64,000 nucleotides of DNA. Origin: 13-2-20CM-66-19 sp963760225 (lineage in GTDB: Bacteria > Pseudomonadota > Gammaproteobacteria > Steroidobacterales > Steroidobacteraceae). The DNA is taken from the NCBI GenBank assembly GCA_963760225.1, contig CAVXCD010000003.1, positions 1,860,001 through 1,924,000 of the forward strand. Reading direction: 5' to 3'. Positions 26,912 to 35,188 of this stretch are shown piece after piece (position 1 is the stretch's first letter; each line of letters starts with the position of its first letter). Position numbers and translations under genes: made by a program. The notes under the pieces are model-generated. The model did no database searches, had not been told where the DNA came from, and worked only from the letters and a program-made list of their open reading frames with translations.

Positions 26912-27127
26912 CTACAGCTCGTCGTCGAAGTCCTTGAGATCCTTCTCGAGCTTGCGGTCCGCCAGCACTTCCTCGAGCCGGCTCCAGGCCGCCTTGCCCC
27001 GCTTGCCCTGGTTGCGCACCCGCTTGTCCACGCGGTCGAGCAACCGGTCATAATCGGTGCCGTCCTCGGTGGGACCGCTCAGGAACTCATCATCGAGATC
27101 GAAGCTTTCGTTGTCCCGTTCCGACAT
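26912..27127 (-). CDS. Small acidic/basic protein, PA3496-like
   Basis: A 71-residue cytoplasmic protein with an acidic N-terminus (SERDNESFDLDDEF) and a charged helical C-terminus ending KAAWSRLEEVLADRKLEKDL and KDFDDEL. The W-x-x-LEE-x-L-x-x-(K/R)-x-L-x-x-x-LKDF pattern resembles the short PA3496 family of gammaproteobacterial proteins, for which only a putative link to envelope integrity is proposed. I use the ATG at 27127; a longer in-frame reading to 27268 would pass through the promoter-like region. No catalytic motif. It precedes the lysC-lysA gene by about 70 bp. Confidence 0.6.
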   Translation of the reverse strand: MSERDNESFDLDDEFLSGPTEDGTDYDRLLDRVDKRVRNQGKRGKAAWSRLEEVLADRKLEKDLKDFDDEL

Positions 27128-27143
27128 CTGGCGGCACAAATCC

Positions 27144-27222
27144 TGAATTAATTCAATAGCTAACGTGCCAACAGGGGCACGTGCAAGGCTGCGAACTATA
27201 GCCGATTCGTGCCGCCGATCAA
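27144..27222 (-). promoter_or_regulatory. Promoter and palindromes upstream of the PA3496-like gene
   Basis: On the minus strand TTGATC (27222-27217), a 16-bp spacer and TATAGT (27200-27195) make a plausible promoter. Downstream of it lie ACGTGCC...GGCACGT (27163-27182, 7-bp arms) and the perfect 12-bp palindrome TGAATTAATTCA (27144-27155). The AT-rich palindrome is out of character for this GC-rich sequence and could be an operator in the 5' leader. Confidence 0.5.
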
Positions 27223-27279
27223 CTTTTGACCGTCGCGGTGACCTATCGGTGCCCGCAGGAGCGGACACGAGCCACGGCC

Positions 27280-28104
27280 TCAGGGTTGATCGGTACGGTC
27301 GCGGACGACGACCGGGGCACCGTGGCTCAGGCCAAGTCCCTCGGCGGCGCTGTTCTCGGCACGCGCGATCTCCACCACCCCGAAGGAGTTGACCAGCGCG
27401 AGATATTCACCGGGACGCGCGTCGCCGTAGGTGTGCAGCAGCGGGAAGGAGTGATTGCCGGCGTGCACCAGCGGCAGGCGGAAGCGCTCGATGAGCGTGC
27501 CGTCGATGTTGGTGATGAGGTTGCCGAAGTGATCGATGGTGATGACGAGCCCCGTGACGCTGCGCGTCTCGACCGCAGGGTCGTCGACCCACGGCGGCAC
27601 CAGTGTGCTCACCTTCTCGCCCAGGTCGGCGGCCGTGCAGTGCCCCGCGGCGAGCTCCGCCGCCACGGGTGCCATGATGTCGCGCCCGTGGAAGGTGGCG
27701 CTGGCGCGGTGGATGCCGCGCTCTGCCAGCTGGGCCGCGCCGAGACGCACGATGAGCGCCGCGGGATCGCGGCTGACAACGCCGGCGAGCAGCCCGTTGT
27801 CGGGGGCGACGAAGCAGTGACCCGCCGCGCTCACCACCAGCACGTTGCGCGCGGTCCCCACGCCTGGGTCGACGACCGCGAGGTGCACCGTGCCGGCGGG
27901 AAAATAAGCGAACGAGCGCGCCAGCCAGAACCCGGCCTCGGCCGGCCAGTGGACCACGATCTCGTGCGTGAGGTCGACGATGCGCGCCGCCGGAAAGCGG
28001 CTGAGGATGCAGCCCTTCATCACGCCGACGAACGGGCCCTGGTGGCCGAAGTCGGTCGTGATCGTGATCACCCCGGAGGGTTGCGGTGCGCTAGCCGCGG
28101 GCAT
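27280..28104 (-). CDS. SAM hydrolase (SAM hydroxide adenosyltransferase, DUF62)
   Basis: A 274-residue member of the chlorinase/fluorinase-like family that in most bacteria hydrolyses S-adenosylmethionine to adenosine and methionine. Family blocks are ITITTDFGHQGPFVGVMKG with the catalytic Asp, DLTHEI, AVVDPGVGTARN, VAPDNGLL and HGRDIMAPVAA, then the C-terminal barrel with IDHFGNLITNI. The ATG at 28104 overlaps the end of the DksA-like gene by 14 bp. An in-frame extension of 32 residues upstream lies wholly in that gene and is not used. It may tune SAM levels, relevant to the SAM riboswitch nearby, but that is inference. Confidence 0.88.
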   Translation of the reverse strand: MPAASAPQPSGVITITTDFGHQGPFVGVMKGCILSRFPAARIVDLTHEIVVHWPAEAGFWLARSFAYFPAGTVHLAVVDPGVGTARNVLVVSAAGHCFVAPDNGLLAGVVSRDPAALIVRLGAAQLAERGIHRASATFHGRDIMAPVAAELAAGHCTAADLGEKVSTLVPPWVDDPAVETRSVTGLVITIDHFGNLITNIDGTLIERFRLPLVHAGNHSFPLLHTYGDARPGEYLALVNSFGVVEIARAENSAAEGLGLSHGAPVVVRDRTDQP

Positions 28105-28450
28105 CGCGGCCCGGCGCCGCGCGTCCGCCCTCGGCGCATGCGCGGCAGCGATCGGTGTAGGGCACCGCCGCGAGGCGCTCCGGTTCGATGTCCTCGCCAC
28201 ACACCGCGCAGCTGGTGTAGCGCCCGGCGGCGAGCCGGCGCAGCGCCGCCTCGACCTGCTGCAGCTCGGCGCGGGCCGATTGGGAGATCGCCCCGAGCAC
28301 GTCGTCGTTCTCGCGCTGCGTCACCTGCTCGGCAAAGTCTGCCGACAGCGGGTCCGACTCGTGGCGCAGGTCCGCGCTCGCGTCGCTCGCGCGCTGGCGC
28401 AGTTCATCCCGGCGCCTGAGCAGTCGCTCCCGTACCGCATTGATGTCCAC
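28091..28450 (-). CDS. DksA/TraR-family C4 zinc-finger protein
   Basis: A 119-residue cytoplasmic protein with a coiled-coil-forming N-terminal half (RERLLRRRDELRQRASDAS) and a C-terminal zinc finger CAVC...CRAC. DksA/TraR proteins enter the RNA polymerase secondary channel and modulate initiation. It is shorter than DksA and its coiled-coil tip is not a clear DA-DD match (SADFAEQVTQREND), so I do not call it DksA itself. The GTG at 28450 follows the transaldolase stop (TGACGTG), with GGGGA upstream; a GTG eight codons earlier also exists. Confidence 0.82.
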   Translation of the reverse strand: MDINAVRERLLRRRDELRQRASDASADLRHESDPLSADFAEQVTQRENDDVLGAISQSARAELQQVEAALRRLAAGRYTSCAVCGEDIEPERLAAVPYTDRCRACAEGGRAAPGRDARG

Positions 28451-28451
28451 G

Positions 28452-29585
28452 TCAGTTCCCCGGTCGCGATCCACGCCGCTGGTCTTCGAGCCATTGTTGC
28501 AGCTTGTCGAAAGGCTCGACGAATTTCGTCACGCCTTCGCGCTCGAGCTGCTGCGCGATCTGCTCGAGATCGACATCGAGCCGCTCGAGTCCTTCGCGGG
28601 CATCGCTGGCTTCCGCGATGTGCCGTTCGAGCCGCAGCTCGGGACGACCGAGGCGGCGGTAGGTGTTGAGCGTCTCGAGCGGCATGGTGTTGACGGTGTC
28701 CGGCACCACCAGCTCCTCGACGTACTTGATCGGGCTGTAGCTCGGATCCTTGGTCGAGGTCGAGGCCCACAGCAGCCGCTGCGTCTGCGCGCCGCGCGCG
28801 GCGAGCTGCTGCCAGGCGGGCATGGCGAGCAGCTCCTCGTAAATCTCGTAGGCGCGGCAGGCGCTGGCGATGGCCGCCTTGCCCCGCAGCGAGCGCGCCG
28901 CCGGCTGGCCGTGCGCGGCGAGTCCGTCGAGCACCTGATCGACGGCGGTGTCGATGCGGCTGAGGAAGAAGCTCGCCACCGAGGCGACCGGCGCGAGCGG
29001 TAACCCCGCCGCCGCGCGCTGCTCGAGGCCCGCGATGTAGGCCTGCGCCACCGCCCGGTAGCGCTCCGGGGAAAACAGCAGCGTCACGTTCACGTTGATA
29101 CCGCCGGCAATGAGATCGCGGATCACGGGTATGCCGGCCTCGGTGCCGGGAACCTTGATGAGCGCGTTCGGCAGCTCGAGGCGCTGCCACAGCCGCCGCG
29201 CTTCGCGCAGCGTTCCCGGGCCGTCGTAGGCGAGGTGCGGTGAGACCTCCATGCTGATGTAGCCGTCGCGCGCCGCGCTCGCCGCGTACAGCGGCCGCAG
29301 CAGCCGCGCGGCAGCGTGCAGATCCTCGAGCGCGAGCTCCTCGTACAGCGCCATCGCCGAGGGCACCGTGGGCAGGAGCTGCGCCAGGGGCTGCGCGTAC
29401 TTCGGATCGCTCATCATGGAATGAGCGAAGATCGCCGGGTTGGAGGTGAGGCCGGCGAGGCCGTCCTCGTGCACCAGCCGTGCGAGGCTGCCCTCCTCGA
29501 GCATGCCGCGGCTGATGTCGTCGAGCCACACGCTCTCGCCGAGCTTACGCAGCTCGAGCAATGGGTTAGGACTGGGCGCGCTCAT
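28452..29585 (-). CDS. tal: Transaldolase
   Basis: A 377-residue transaldolase of the longer type found in cyanobacteria and actinobacteria, interconverting sedoheptulose-7-phosphate/glyceraldehyde-3-phosphate and erythrose-4-phosphate/fructose-6-phosphate. GLTSNPAIFAHSM at the start, the Schiff-base lysine in ALIKVPGTEAGIPVI, NVNVTLLFSPERY, and LWASTSTKDPSYSPIKYVEEL are diagnostic. ATG 29585 has GGAG upstream. It leads a short run tal, DksA-like and SAM hydrolase with start/stop contacts, so the three are probably co-translated. Confidence 0.93.
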   Translation of the reverse strand: MSAPSPNPLLELRKLGESVWLDDISRGMLEEGSLARLVHEDGLAGLTSNPAIFAHSMMSDPKYAQPLAQLLPTVPSAMALYEELALEDLHAAARLLRPLYAASAARDGYISMEVSPHLAYDGPGTLREARRLWQRLELPNALIKVPGTEAGIPVIRDLIAGGINVNVTLLFSPERYRAVAQAYIAGLEQRAAAGLPLAPVASVASFFLSRIDTAVDQVLDGLAAHGQPAARSLRGKAAIASACRAYEIYEELLAMPAWQQLAARGAQTQRLLWASTSTKDPSYSPIKYVEELVVPDTVNTMPLETLNTYRRLGRPELRLERHIAEASDAREGLERLDVDLEQIAQQLEREGVTKFVEPFDKLQQWLEDQRRGSRPGN

Positions 29586-29696
29586 GGCGAAACTCCGGCC
29601 TCCCGAGAGTAGCGCAGCCGGCCGCGCGAGTCTCGCGGTTTCGGTGCGAATATGCGTAAATCAGCCCCCGAAGCAATGGCTTAAGGAGAAGGTGCC

Positions 29697-29981
29697 ATGA
29701 CCGAGACCCATGACAGCGGCCAGCTGGCCGCGGACCTGCGCGCGCTGGTAGACGATGCCGAGCAGCTGCTGCGTGCCACCGCCAATGCCGGCAGCGCCGA
29801 GGTGCAGGAACGCGCCCAGGCGACCCTGCGCGACCTGCGCGCGCGGCTGAGCGCGGTAGAGGAGCAGGTGCGCGCGCGCGCGCGTGACGTCGACAGCTAC
29901 GTGCACGACAACCCGTGGCAGGCGGTCGCCATCGCCGGCGGCGTCGCGCTGCTGCTCGGGCTCATCATGGGCCGCAGATGA
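29697..29981 (+). CDS. yqjD: DUF883 (ElaB/YqjD) family membrane protein
   Basis: A 94-residue protein. A long amphipathic helix with coiled-coil character (AEVQERAQATLRDLRARLSA) precedes a C-terminal transmembrane helix AVAIAGGVALLLGLIMGRR. The VHDNPWQAV motif before the helix is the DUF883 hallmark. YqjD/ElaB proteins tether ribosomes to the inner membrane in stationary phase in Escherichia coli. TAAGGAG lies 8 bp before the ATG. The gene is divergent from tal and its stop overlaps the yqjE start. Confidence 0.92.
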   Translation: MTETHDSGQLAADLRALVDDAEQLLRATANAGSAEVQERAQATLRDLRARLSAVEEQVRARARDVDSYVHDNPWQAVAIAGGVALLLGLIMGRR

Positions 29982-30385
29982 TGGACGCGCCCGCGCCGCC
30001 GCCCGACAACATTGCGGCCGCGGATCCGCCGCATGTGCTGCGCGCGCTGCTGGCCGCCACCCTCGATTCACTGCGCACCCGCGTCGAGCTCGCCGGGGTC
30101 GAATTCGAGATGTACGTGCTCTCGATGGCGCGCATGCTGGTGTGGGCGCTGGGCGCGCTCGCCTGCGCCCTCCTCGGCGTGGCCTTCGCCCTGGTCGCCC
30201 TTATCGTCTCGCTGTGGGACACGCACCGCATGCTGGCACTGCTCGGTGGCAGCGCGCTGTTCATCGCCCTCGCGGCGACTTTCGGCTGGCTCGGAGCGCG
30301 CACCCTCAGCGATCGGCCGGACGTCTTCGCCGGCTCGCTCGAGCAGCTGCGTGAGGACGTGCGCCGCACCGGAGGCGCGCCGTGA
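29978..30385 (+). CDS. yqjE: YqjE-family (holin superfamily) membrane protein
   Basis: A 135-residue inner-membrane protein with two strong hydrophobic segments (MLVWALGALACALLGVAFAL and MLALLGGSALFIALAATFGW) separated by a short loop, as in the YqjE/DUF1469 family. RTRVELAGVEFEMY before the first helix is typical. The ATG overlaps the yqjD stop (ATGATG), and its own stop overlaps the yqjK start (GTGA). Function is not established. The opposite strand here carries the misleading readthrough frame of the L,D-transpeptidase gene. Confidence 0.9.
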   Translation: MMDAPAPPPDNIAAADPPHVLRALLAATLDSLRTRVELAGVEFEMYVLSMARMLVWALGALACALLGVAFALVALIVSLWDTHRMLALLGGSALFIALAATFGWLGARTLSDRPDVFAGSLEQLREDVRRTGGAP

Positions 30386-30711
30386 GCCGCGTGGCGCAGC
30401 TCGAGCAGCGGCGCCGCACACTGCTCGCGCGCTGCCAGGCGCAGCGCATCGAGCTCGAGTGGCGCGTGGAGCAGGTACGGCAGTTTCCGCGCCACTGGCT
30501 GCGGGCGCGCACGGCGGGCGCAGCCGGCGCGGCGGCGCTCGGTGCCGGAAGGCACCCGCTCGCCTGGATCGCCACCGTCGGGGGCCTGATGCTGCTCGGG
30601 CGCACGCGCGAAGTACTGACGCTGATGGTATGGGCGCGCTCGGCGCTCACCCTGGTCTCGCGCGCGACGCAGGTGCTGAGCCTGCTCGGCGCGCTGCGTA
30701 AGGCTCGCTAG
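30382..30711 (+). CDS. yqjK: YqjK-family protein
   Basis: A 109-residue basic protein with an N-terminal helical segment (QLEQRRRTLLARCQAQRIELE), a central hydrophobic stretch (LAWIATVGGLMLLG) and a second short hydrophobic patch. The order and size match the YqjK family that follows yqjD and yqjE in other Proteobacteria. GTG start in a GTGA overlap with yqjE. Its stop at 30711 meets the probable stop of the convergent L,D-transpeptidase gene. Function unknown. Confidence 0.8.
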   Translation: MSRVAQLEQRRRTLLARCQAQRIELEWRVEQVRQFPRHWLRARTAGAAGAAALGAGRHPLAWIATVGGLMLLGRTREVLTLMVWARSALTLVSRATQVLSLLGALRKAR

Positions 30712-31743
30712 CGGGCGGCGGGCGCCGCGGGCGCCGGAGCCGTGCGCAGGCGCGGCAGGCGGCACTGCGGCCGCGGGCTCATCGGGATTGTCGGCCGCCA
30801 GCCCCACCACCGTCGGGATGCCGTTGGCTGCCTGCAGCGTGGCGCGCGCCAGGTCCCAGTGGATCGCGGCGGAGTCGTTGCCGAGCGCCTGGTCGAGCAG
30901 TTGCGACAGCACCTGCAGATCCGGCTCGACCGACTGGCCTTCCGCATCCACCGGCGGATGGGCCTCGAGGAACAGCTGCCCGTCCACCCAGGCTACCTTC
31001 ACCGGCTGGTTGACGAGGCGCACCTTGGTGCCCACCGGGATGAGCGCAAACAACGCCGCGACGTCCTCCGGGTACATGCGGATGCAGCCGTGGGTCACCG
31101 ACATGCCGACGGCGGTCGGGTTGTTGGTGCCGTGAAGCATGTACTCGCCGTGGCCGGCGGCCAGGCGCAACGCAAAGTCGCCGAGCGGATTGTCGGGACC
31201 GGGGCCGATCACCTTCGGGATCGGGTCGCCGTTCGCGGCGTGCTCCTTGCGGATCGACTCGGGGGGATACCAGGAGGGGTGGCGGATCTTGGCGATGACC
31301 GAGGTGTCGCCGAGCGGTGTGCGCCAGTCCATCTTGCCGATGCTCACCGGGTAGGTGATCACCACCGGCTTTTCGTGTCCGCGGGGCTTGGGGTAGTAGT
31401 AGAGCCGGTGCTCGGGCAGGTTCACCACGATGCCCTCGCGCGGCCCGGGCGGCAGGATGCGCCTGCCGGGCAGCGTCAGCTCCTTGTCGGCGCCGGGCAG
31501 CCACACGTCTATCCCGGGGTTGGCGCGGATGATCTCGTAATAGCCGAGGCTGTAGCGATGCGCGAGGTCGGGAAGCGTGTCCTCGTACACCGTCCTGATC
31601 GTCTGGTCCGTGCCGACTACCGCGGAACCGTCCTCGGGCAGCGGGTAGACGCTCGCCGCGGCGGGCCCGCCGCCGAGCGCCAGCACGATGACACTCCCCA
31701 GCAGGGCTCCCCTGACGCCTGCGAAGCTGATTCCTTCACGCAT
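30708..31743 (-). CDS. L,D-transpeptidase (YkuD family), C-terminus frameshifted
   Basis: A periplasmic cross-linking enzyme. It has a signal peptide (hydrophobic stretch ending GGGPAAASVY), a LysM-like domain (about residues 48-95, TLPDLAHRYSLGYYEIIRANPG) and a YkuD catalytic domain with Cys220 in SVTHGCIRM. The uninterrupted frame misses its stop and runs on to 29965 antisense to yqjK and yqjE, giving an improbable 598 residues. One base removed near 30740-30760 would give a Pro/Ala-rich tail APAPAAPAAR and a TAG at 30708-30710, right against the convergent yqjK stop. I use that end. The catalytic domain is intact either way. Confidence 0.85.
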
Positions 31744-31833
31744 GTCCTGACATAGCGCCACCGCAGCTCATGCCGGGCTTCGCGGCGTTCCTTGAGCGGT
31801 ACATTCTAGAGCATTCCGCTAACATCGCGCGCG

Positions 31834-32406
31834 GTGACAGGCAGCCGCAGACTTCCCCGCGCGTTCTTCCAGCGTCCCACCCTGAGTGTCGCGCGCGCGC
31901 TCATCGGCATGCAGCTGGTGCACCGGCAGGCGGGCGGCGTGCGCCGCGGCCGCATCGTCGAGACCGAAGCGTACCTCGGACCGCGCGACCTCGCGGCTCA
32001 CTCCGCGCGCGGCCGCACGCCGCGCACCGAAGTGATGTTCGGTCCGCCCGGTCACGCGTACGTCTATTTCATCTACGGGTTCTGGAACTGCCTGAACGTG
32101 GTGACGGGTGCTCGGGGCGTGCCGCACGCGGTGCTGGTGCGGGCGCTCGAGCCGCTCGGGGGCTTGCGCGAGCGCACCTGCGGTCCGGGCCTGCTGTGCC
32201 GCGCGCTACGGATCGACCGCGACCTCAACGGCGCGGATCTGCGCGGGCCGGTGTTGTGGCTCGAGCCGCCGCCGCCCGGTACCTCGGCCCCGCGCATCGG
32301 CCGTGCCACGCGGGTGGGCGTCGCTTATGCCGGCGAGTGGGCGCTGCGCCCGTGGCGCTTCTTCGACCGCGATTCGCCGTTCGTGTCGAGAGCTTGCGGG
32401 GCGTGA
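31834..32406 (+). CDS. 3-methyladenine DNA glycosylase (AAG/MPG family)
   Basis: A 190-residue base-excision repair glycosylase removing alkylated purines such as 3-methyladenine and hypoxanthine. GRIVETEAYLGPRDLAAHSA holds the catalytic Glu of the AAG fold, followed by RTEVMFGPPGHAYVYFIYG and the conserved FWNCLNVVTG. CGPGLLCRALRIDRDLNG is the usual third block. Start is a GTG at 31834. It is divergent from the L,D-transpeptidase with about 90 bp between starts and stands alone. Confidence 0.93.
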   Translation: MTGSRRLPRAFFQRPTLSVARALIGMQLVHRQAGGVRRGRIVETEAYLGPRDLAAHSARGRTPRTEVMFGPPGHAYVYFIYGFWNCLNVVTGARGVPHAVLVRALEPLGGLRERTCGPGLLCRALRIDRDLNGADLRGPVLWLEPPPPGTSAPRIGRATRVGVAYAGEWALRPWRFFDRDSPFVSRACGA

Positions 32407-32475
32407 GCGCGCTGCCAGCGCGTGCCGTCGCGCCTGAAGTGAGAAATAATGCGCACTCGTAGCAGGGAGCGACCC

Positions 32476-33918
32476 GTGAGAGAAAAAATAATCTGCCTCG
32501 TGCTGAGCGCGACCTTGTGCGGGTGTGCCTTGCAGGCCGGTAAGGCGTCCCCGGCGGCAGCCCACGCCAAGACCGCCCCGGCAGCCGCAGGCAGTGTGGC
32601 CGGCGCTGAGTTCTATCCGTCCACGTACCAGATCCCCGCCAGCGCCCCGACGCTCATCAGCAACGCGACCGTACTCACCGGTACGGGCACGCGGCTGGAT
32701 AACGCGGATGTGCTGATCGTCGAGGGCAGGATCAGCGCCGTGGGCAGTCATCTCAGCGCTCCCGCCAACGCGACCGTGGTCGATGGCAGCGGTCGCTGGG
32801 TGACACCGGGGATCATCGACATCCATTCGCACCTCGGGGTGTACCCGACCCCCCAGGTCAGCGCCAATTCCGACGGCAACGAGGCGACCTCACCCTCCAC
32901 CGCCAACGTGTGGTCGGAGCACTCGGTGGATCCGCAGGATCCGGGCTTTCGCACCGCGCTCATCGGCGGCGTCACCACGCTGCAGATCCTGCCTGGCTCG
33001 GCGAATCTCATCGGCGGGCGCTCGGTGGTGCTGAAGAACGTCCCGAGCGTCACTTACCAGGGCATGAAGTTTCCCGGCGCCGCGCAGGGACTGAAGATGG
33101 CCTGTGGGGAAAACCCCAAGCGCGTCTACGGCACCAATAAGAAGGTGTTTCCCTCCACCCGTATGGGCAACATGGCCGGCTACCGCGCGCAGTGGGCCGA
33201 GGCAGCCGAATATCTGCGTGACCAGCAGGAGTACCAGAAAAAACTCGCCGCCGGCGCCAAGGATGCCAAGCCACCGAAGCGCGATTTGAGGCTCGATACG
33301 CTCGCCGCCGCTCTCAAGGGCGAGATCATCGTCCACATGCACTGCTACCGCGCGGACGAGATGGCCGCGGTGCTCGACATGTCGAAGGAGTTCGGCTACC
33401 ACGTCGCGGCCTTCCATCATGCCGCCGAGGCCTACAAGATCTCCGACCTGCTGGCGGAGCAGCGTGTGTGCGCGGCGATGTGGGCCGACTGGTGGGGCTT
33501 CAAGATGGAAGCCTACGACGGCATTCCGGAAAACATGGCCATGGTCGATGCCGCCCCCGGCGGCTGCGCCATCATCCACTCGGACTCCGAGGAGGGCATT
33601 CAGCGACTCAACCAGGAGGTCGCCAAGGCGATGACTTATGGGGAGCGCGCCGGGTTTTCCATACCCCCCGAGCGGGCCGTCCTGTGGATGACGGCCAATC
33701 CGGCCAAATCGCTCGGCCTCGCCGATCGCATCGGCACCCTGGAGCCGGGGAAGATGGCGGATGTCGTGGTGTGGAACGGTACGCCCTTCAGCGTTTACGC
33801 CCTGGCGGATCTGGTGTTCATCGACGGCGCCGTGCGCTATGACCGCGCCCATCCCGAACGCACACCCGAGTCTGACTTTCTGCTCGGGCAGCCGGCTGCC
33901 GCGGGAGTGAGCCCATGA
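32476..33918 (+). CDS. Lipoprotein amidohydrolase (metal-dependent hydrolase)
   Basis: A 480-residue exported amidohydrolase-superfamily protein. VREKIICLVLSATLCGC is a lipoprotein signal with lipobox LCGC (Cys17). The catalytic domain starts near residue 60, with the first metal motif IDIHSHLG (His117, His119), later VHMHCYRAD, VAAFHHAAEAYK and a C-terminal composite domain GTLEPGKMADVVVWNG. GTG start at 32476 with GGGAG upstream; an ATG nine codons earlier lacks this. Substrate unknown. It pairs with the next gene (4-bp overlap ATGA), which has a degenerate metal site. Confidence 0.85.
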   Translation: MREKIICLVLSATLCGCALQAGKASPAAAHAKTAPAAAGSVAGAEFYPSTYQIPASAPTLISNATVLTGTGTRLDNADVLIVEGRISAVGSHLSAPANATVVDGSGRWVTPGIIDIHSHLGVYPTPQVSANSDGNEATSPSTANVWSEHSVDPQDPGFRTALIGGVTTLQILPGSANLIGGRSVVLKNVPSVTYQGMKFPGAAQGLKMACGENPKRVYGTNKKVFPSTRMGNMAGYRAQWAEAAEYLRDQQEYQKKLAAGAKDAKPPKRDLRLDTLAAALKGEIIVHMHCYRADEMAAVLDMSKEFGYHVAAFHHAAEAYKISDLLAEQRVCAAMWADWWGFKMEAYDGIPENMAMVDAAPGGCAIIHSDSEEGIQRLNQEVAKAMTYGERAGFSIPPERAVLWMTANPAKSLGLADRIGTLEPGKMADVVVWNGTPFSVYALADLVFIDGAVRYDRAHPERTPESDFLLGQPAAAGVSP

Positions 33919-35174
33919 ACGCACGGCTGCTCATTTTCCTGGCGCTCGGCGCCCCGCTCGCAGCGGCCCAGGCCGCCACGGTGATGATCCACGATGCCAC
34001 GGTGCACACCATGGGCGCGCTCGGCGTCGTGCAACACGGCGACATCCTGATCCGCGACGGCCGCATCGTACAGGTCGGCGCGACCCTGTCCGCCCCGGCG
34101 CAGGCCGAGATCATCGAGGCGCACGGCCGTCCCGTGACACCGGGTCTGTTCGGCGGTCTCGGACACCTCGGGATCGAGGAGATCGGAATCGAGCCCACGG
34201 TGGATGATTACGCGCTGAAGCTCGGCTCCATGCGCCCGGAGTTCGACGTGACGTCCGCCTACAACCCCGACTCGATCGTGCTGGGTGTCGGGCGTCTGGG
34301 TGGGGTCACCTTCGCACAGCTCGCCCCGAGTGCGGAAGGTAGCGGCCATGGTGAGGGCGGCAGCATCATCGCCGGCCAGGGCGCGCTGGTGCGGCTCGAC
34401 GGCACGGTTGCCCCGGTCCGGGCGCTGTTCGTCGAGACCGGCGGCCAGGCGAACGCACTGTCGGGCGGCAGCCGTGCCGCGCAGTTCATGCTGTTGCAGC
34501 AGGCCGTTACCGAGGTGCGCTCACCGAAACTGCTGCTCGCCAACGATGTGCGTCTGCTGACCCCCGCCGGCCGGCAGACACTCCTCGATTACCTCGGCGG
34601 CTCCGGGCCGATCGTGTTCGACGTGGAGCGCGCCGCGGACATCCGCCACGTCATTTCCTTTGCGCAGCGCGAGCATCTGCACGCCGTGGTGCGCGGCGCT
34701 CCGGAAGCGTGGCGGGTGGCCGCCGAGCTCGCGCAGGCCGGCGTGGCGGTGATCCTCGATCCGCTCGATGATCTGCCGGAGAACTTCGACTCGGTGGGTG
34801 CGACGCTGGAGAATGCGGCGCGCCTGCAGAAGGCGGGGGTCAAGATCGTGTTCAGCTTCGGTGACCCGCAACCGCATAACATCCGTAAACTGCGCCAGGC
34901 GGCGGGCATCGCCGTTGCGCACGGCCTGCCCTGGGAGGCCGCATTGGCTGCCATGACGCGAAATCCCGCCGAGCTCTTCGGTGTGAGCGACCGCAACGGC
35001 TCGATCGAGGCCGGCCACCCGGCCGATCTTGTGCTGTGGAGCGGGGATCCGCTGGAGGTGACCACGCTGGCGGATGCGGTGTTCATCCAGGGTGTGGCGC
35101 AGTCGATGCATTCGCGACAGACGGAACTTCGCGATCGCTATTTGAATAAACTGCGGGCCAACGCTGCGCGTTGA
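33915..35174 (+). CDS. Secreted amidohydrolase paralog with altered metal site
   Basis: A 419-residue protein with a signal peptide (LLIFLALGAPLAAAQA) and an amidohydrolase-like fold. In place of the H-S-H of its partner it has GGLGHLG: the first metal His is a Leu (about residue 82) while the second remains (about 84). A C-terminal block NGSIEAGHPADLVLWSGDP is kept. It may be inactive or use a different metal scheme and form a complex with the upstream protein. Start overlaps the upstream stop by 4 bp. Confidence 0.8.
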   Translation: MNARLLIFLALGAPLAAAQAATVMIHDATVHTMGALGVVQHGDILIRDGRIVQVGATLSAPAQAEIIEAHGRPVTPGLFGGLGHLGIEEIGIEPTVDDYALKLGSMRPEFDVTSAYNPDSIVLGVGRLGGVTFAQLAPSAEGSGHGEGGSIIAGQGALVRLDGTVAPVRALFVETGGQANALSGGSRAAQFMLLQQAVTEVRSPKLLLANDVRLLTPAGRQTLLDYLGGSGPIVFDVERAADIRHVISFAQREHLHAVVRGAPEAWRVAAELAQAGVAVILDPLDDLPENFDSVGATLENAARLQKAGVKIVFSFGDPQPHNIRKLRQAAGIAVAHGLPWEAALAAMTRNPAELFGVSDRNGSIEAGHPADLVLWSGDPLEVTTLADAVFIQGVAQSMHSRQTELRDRYLNKLRANAAR

Positions 35175-35188
35175 TGAAAGGTGTCGAC

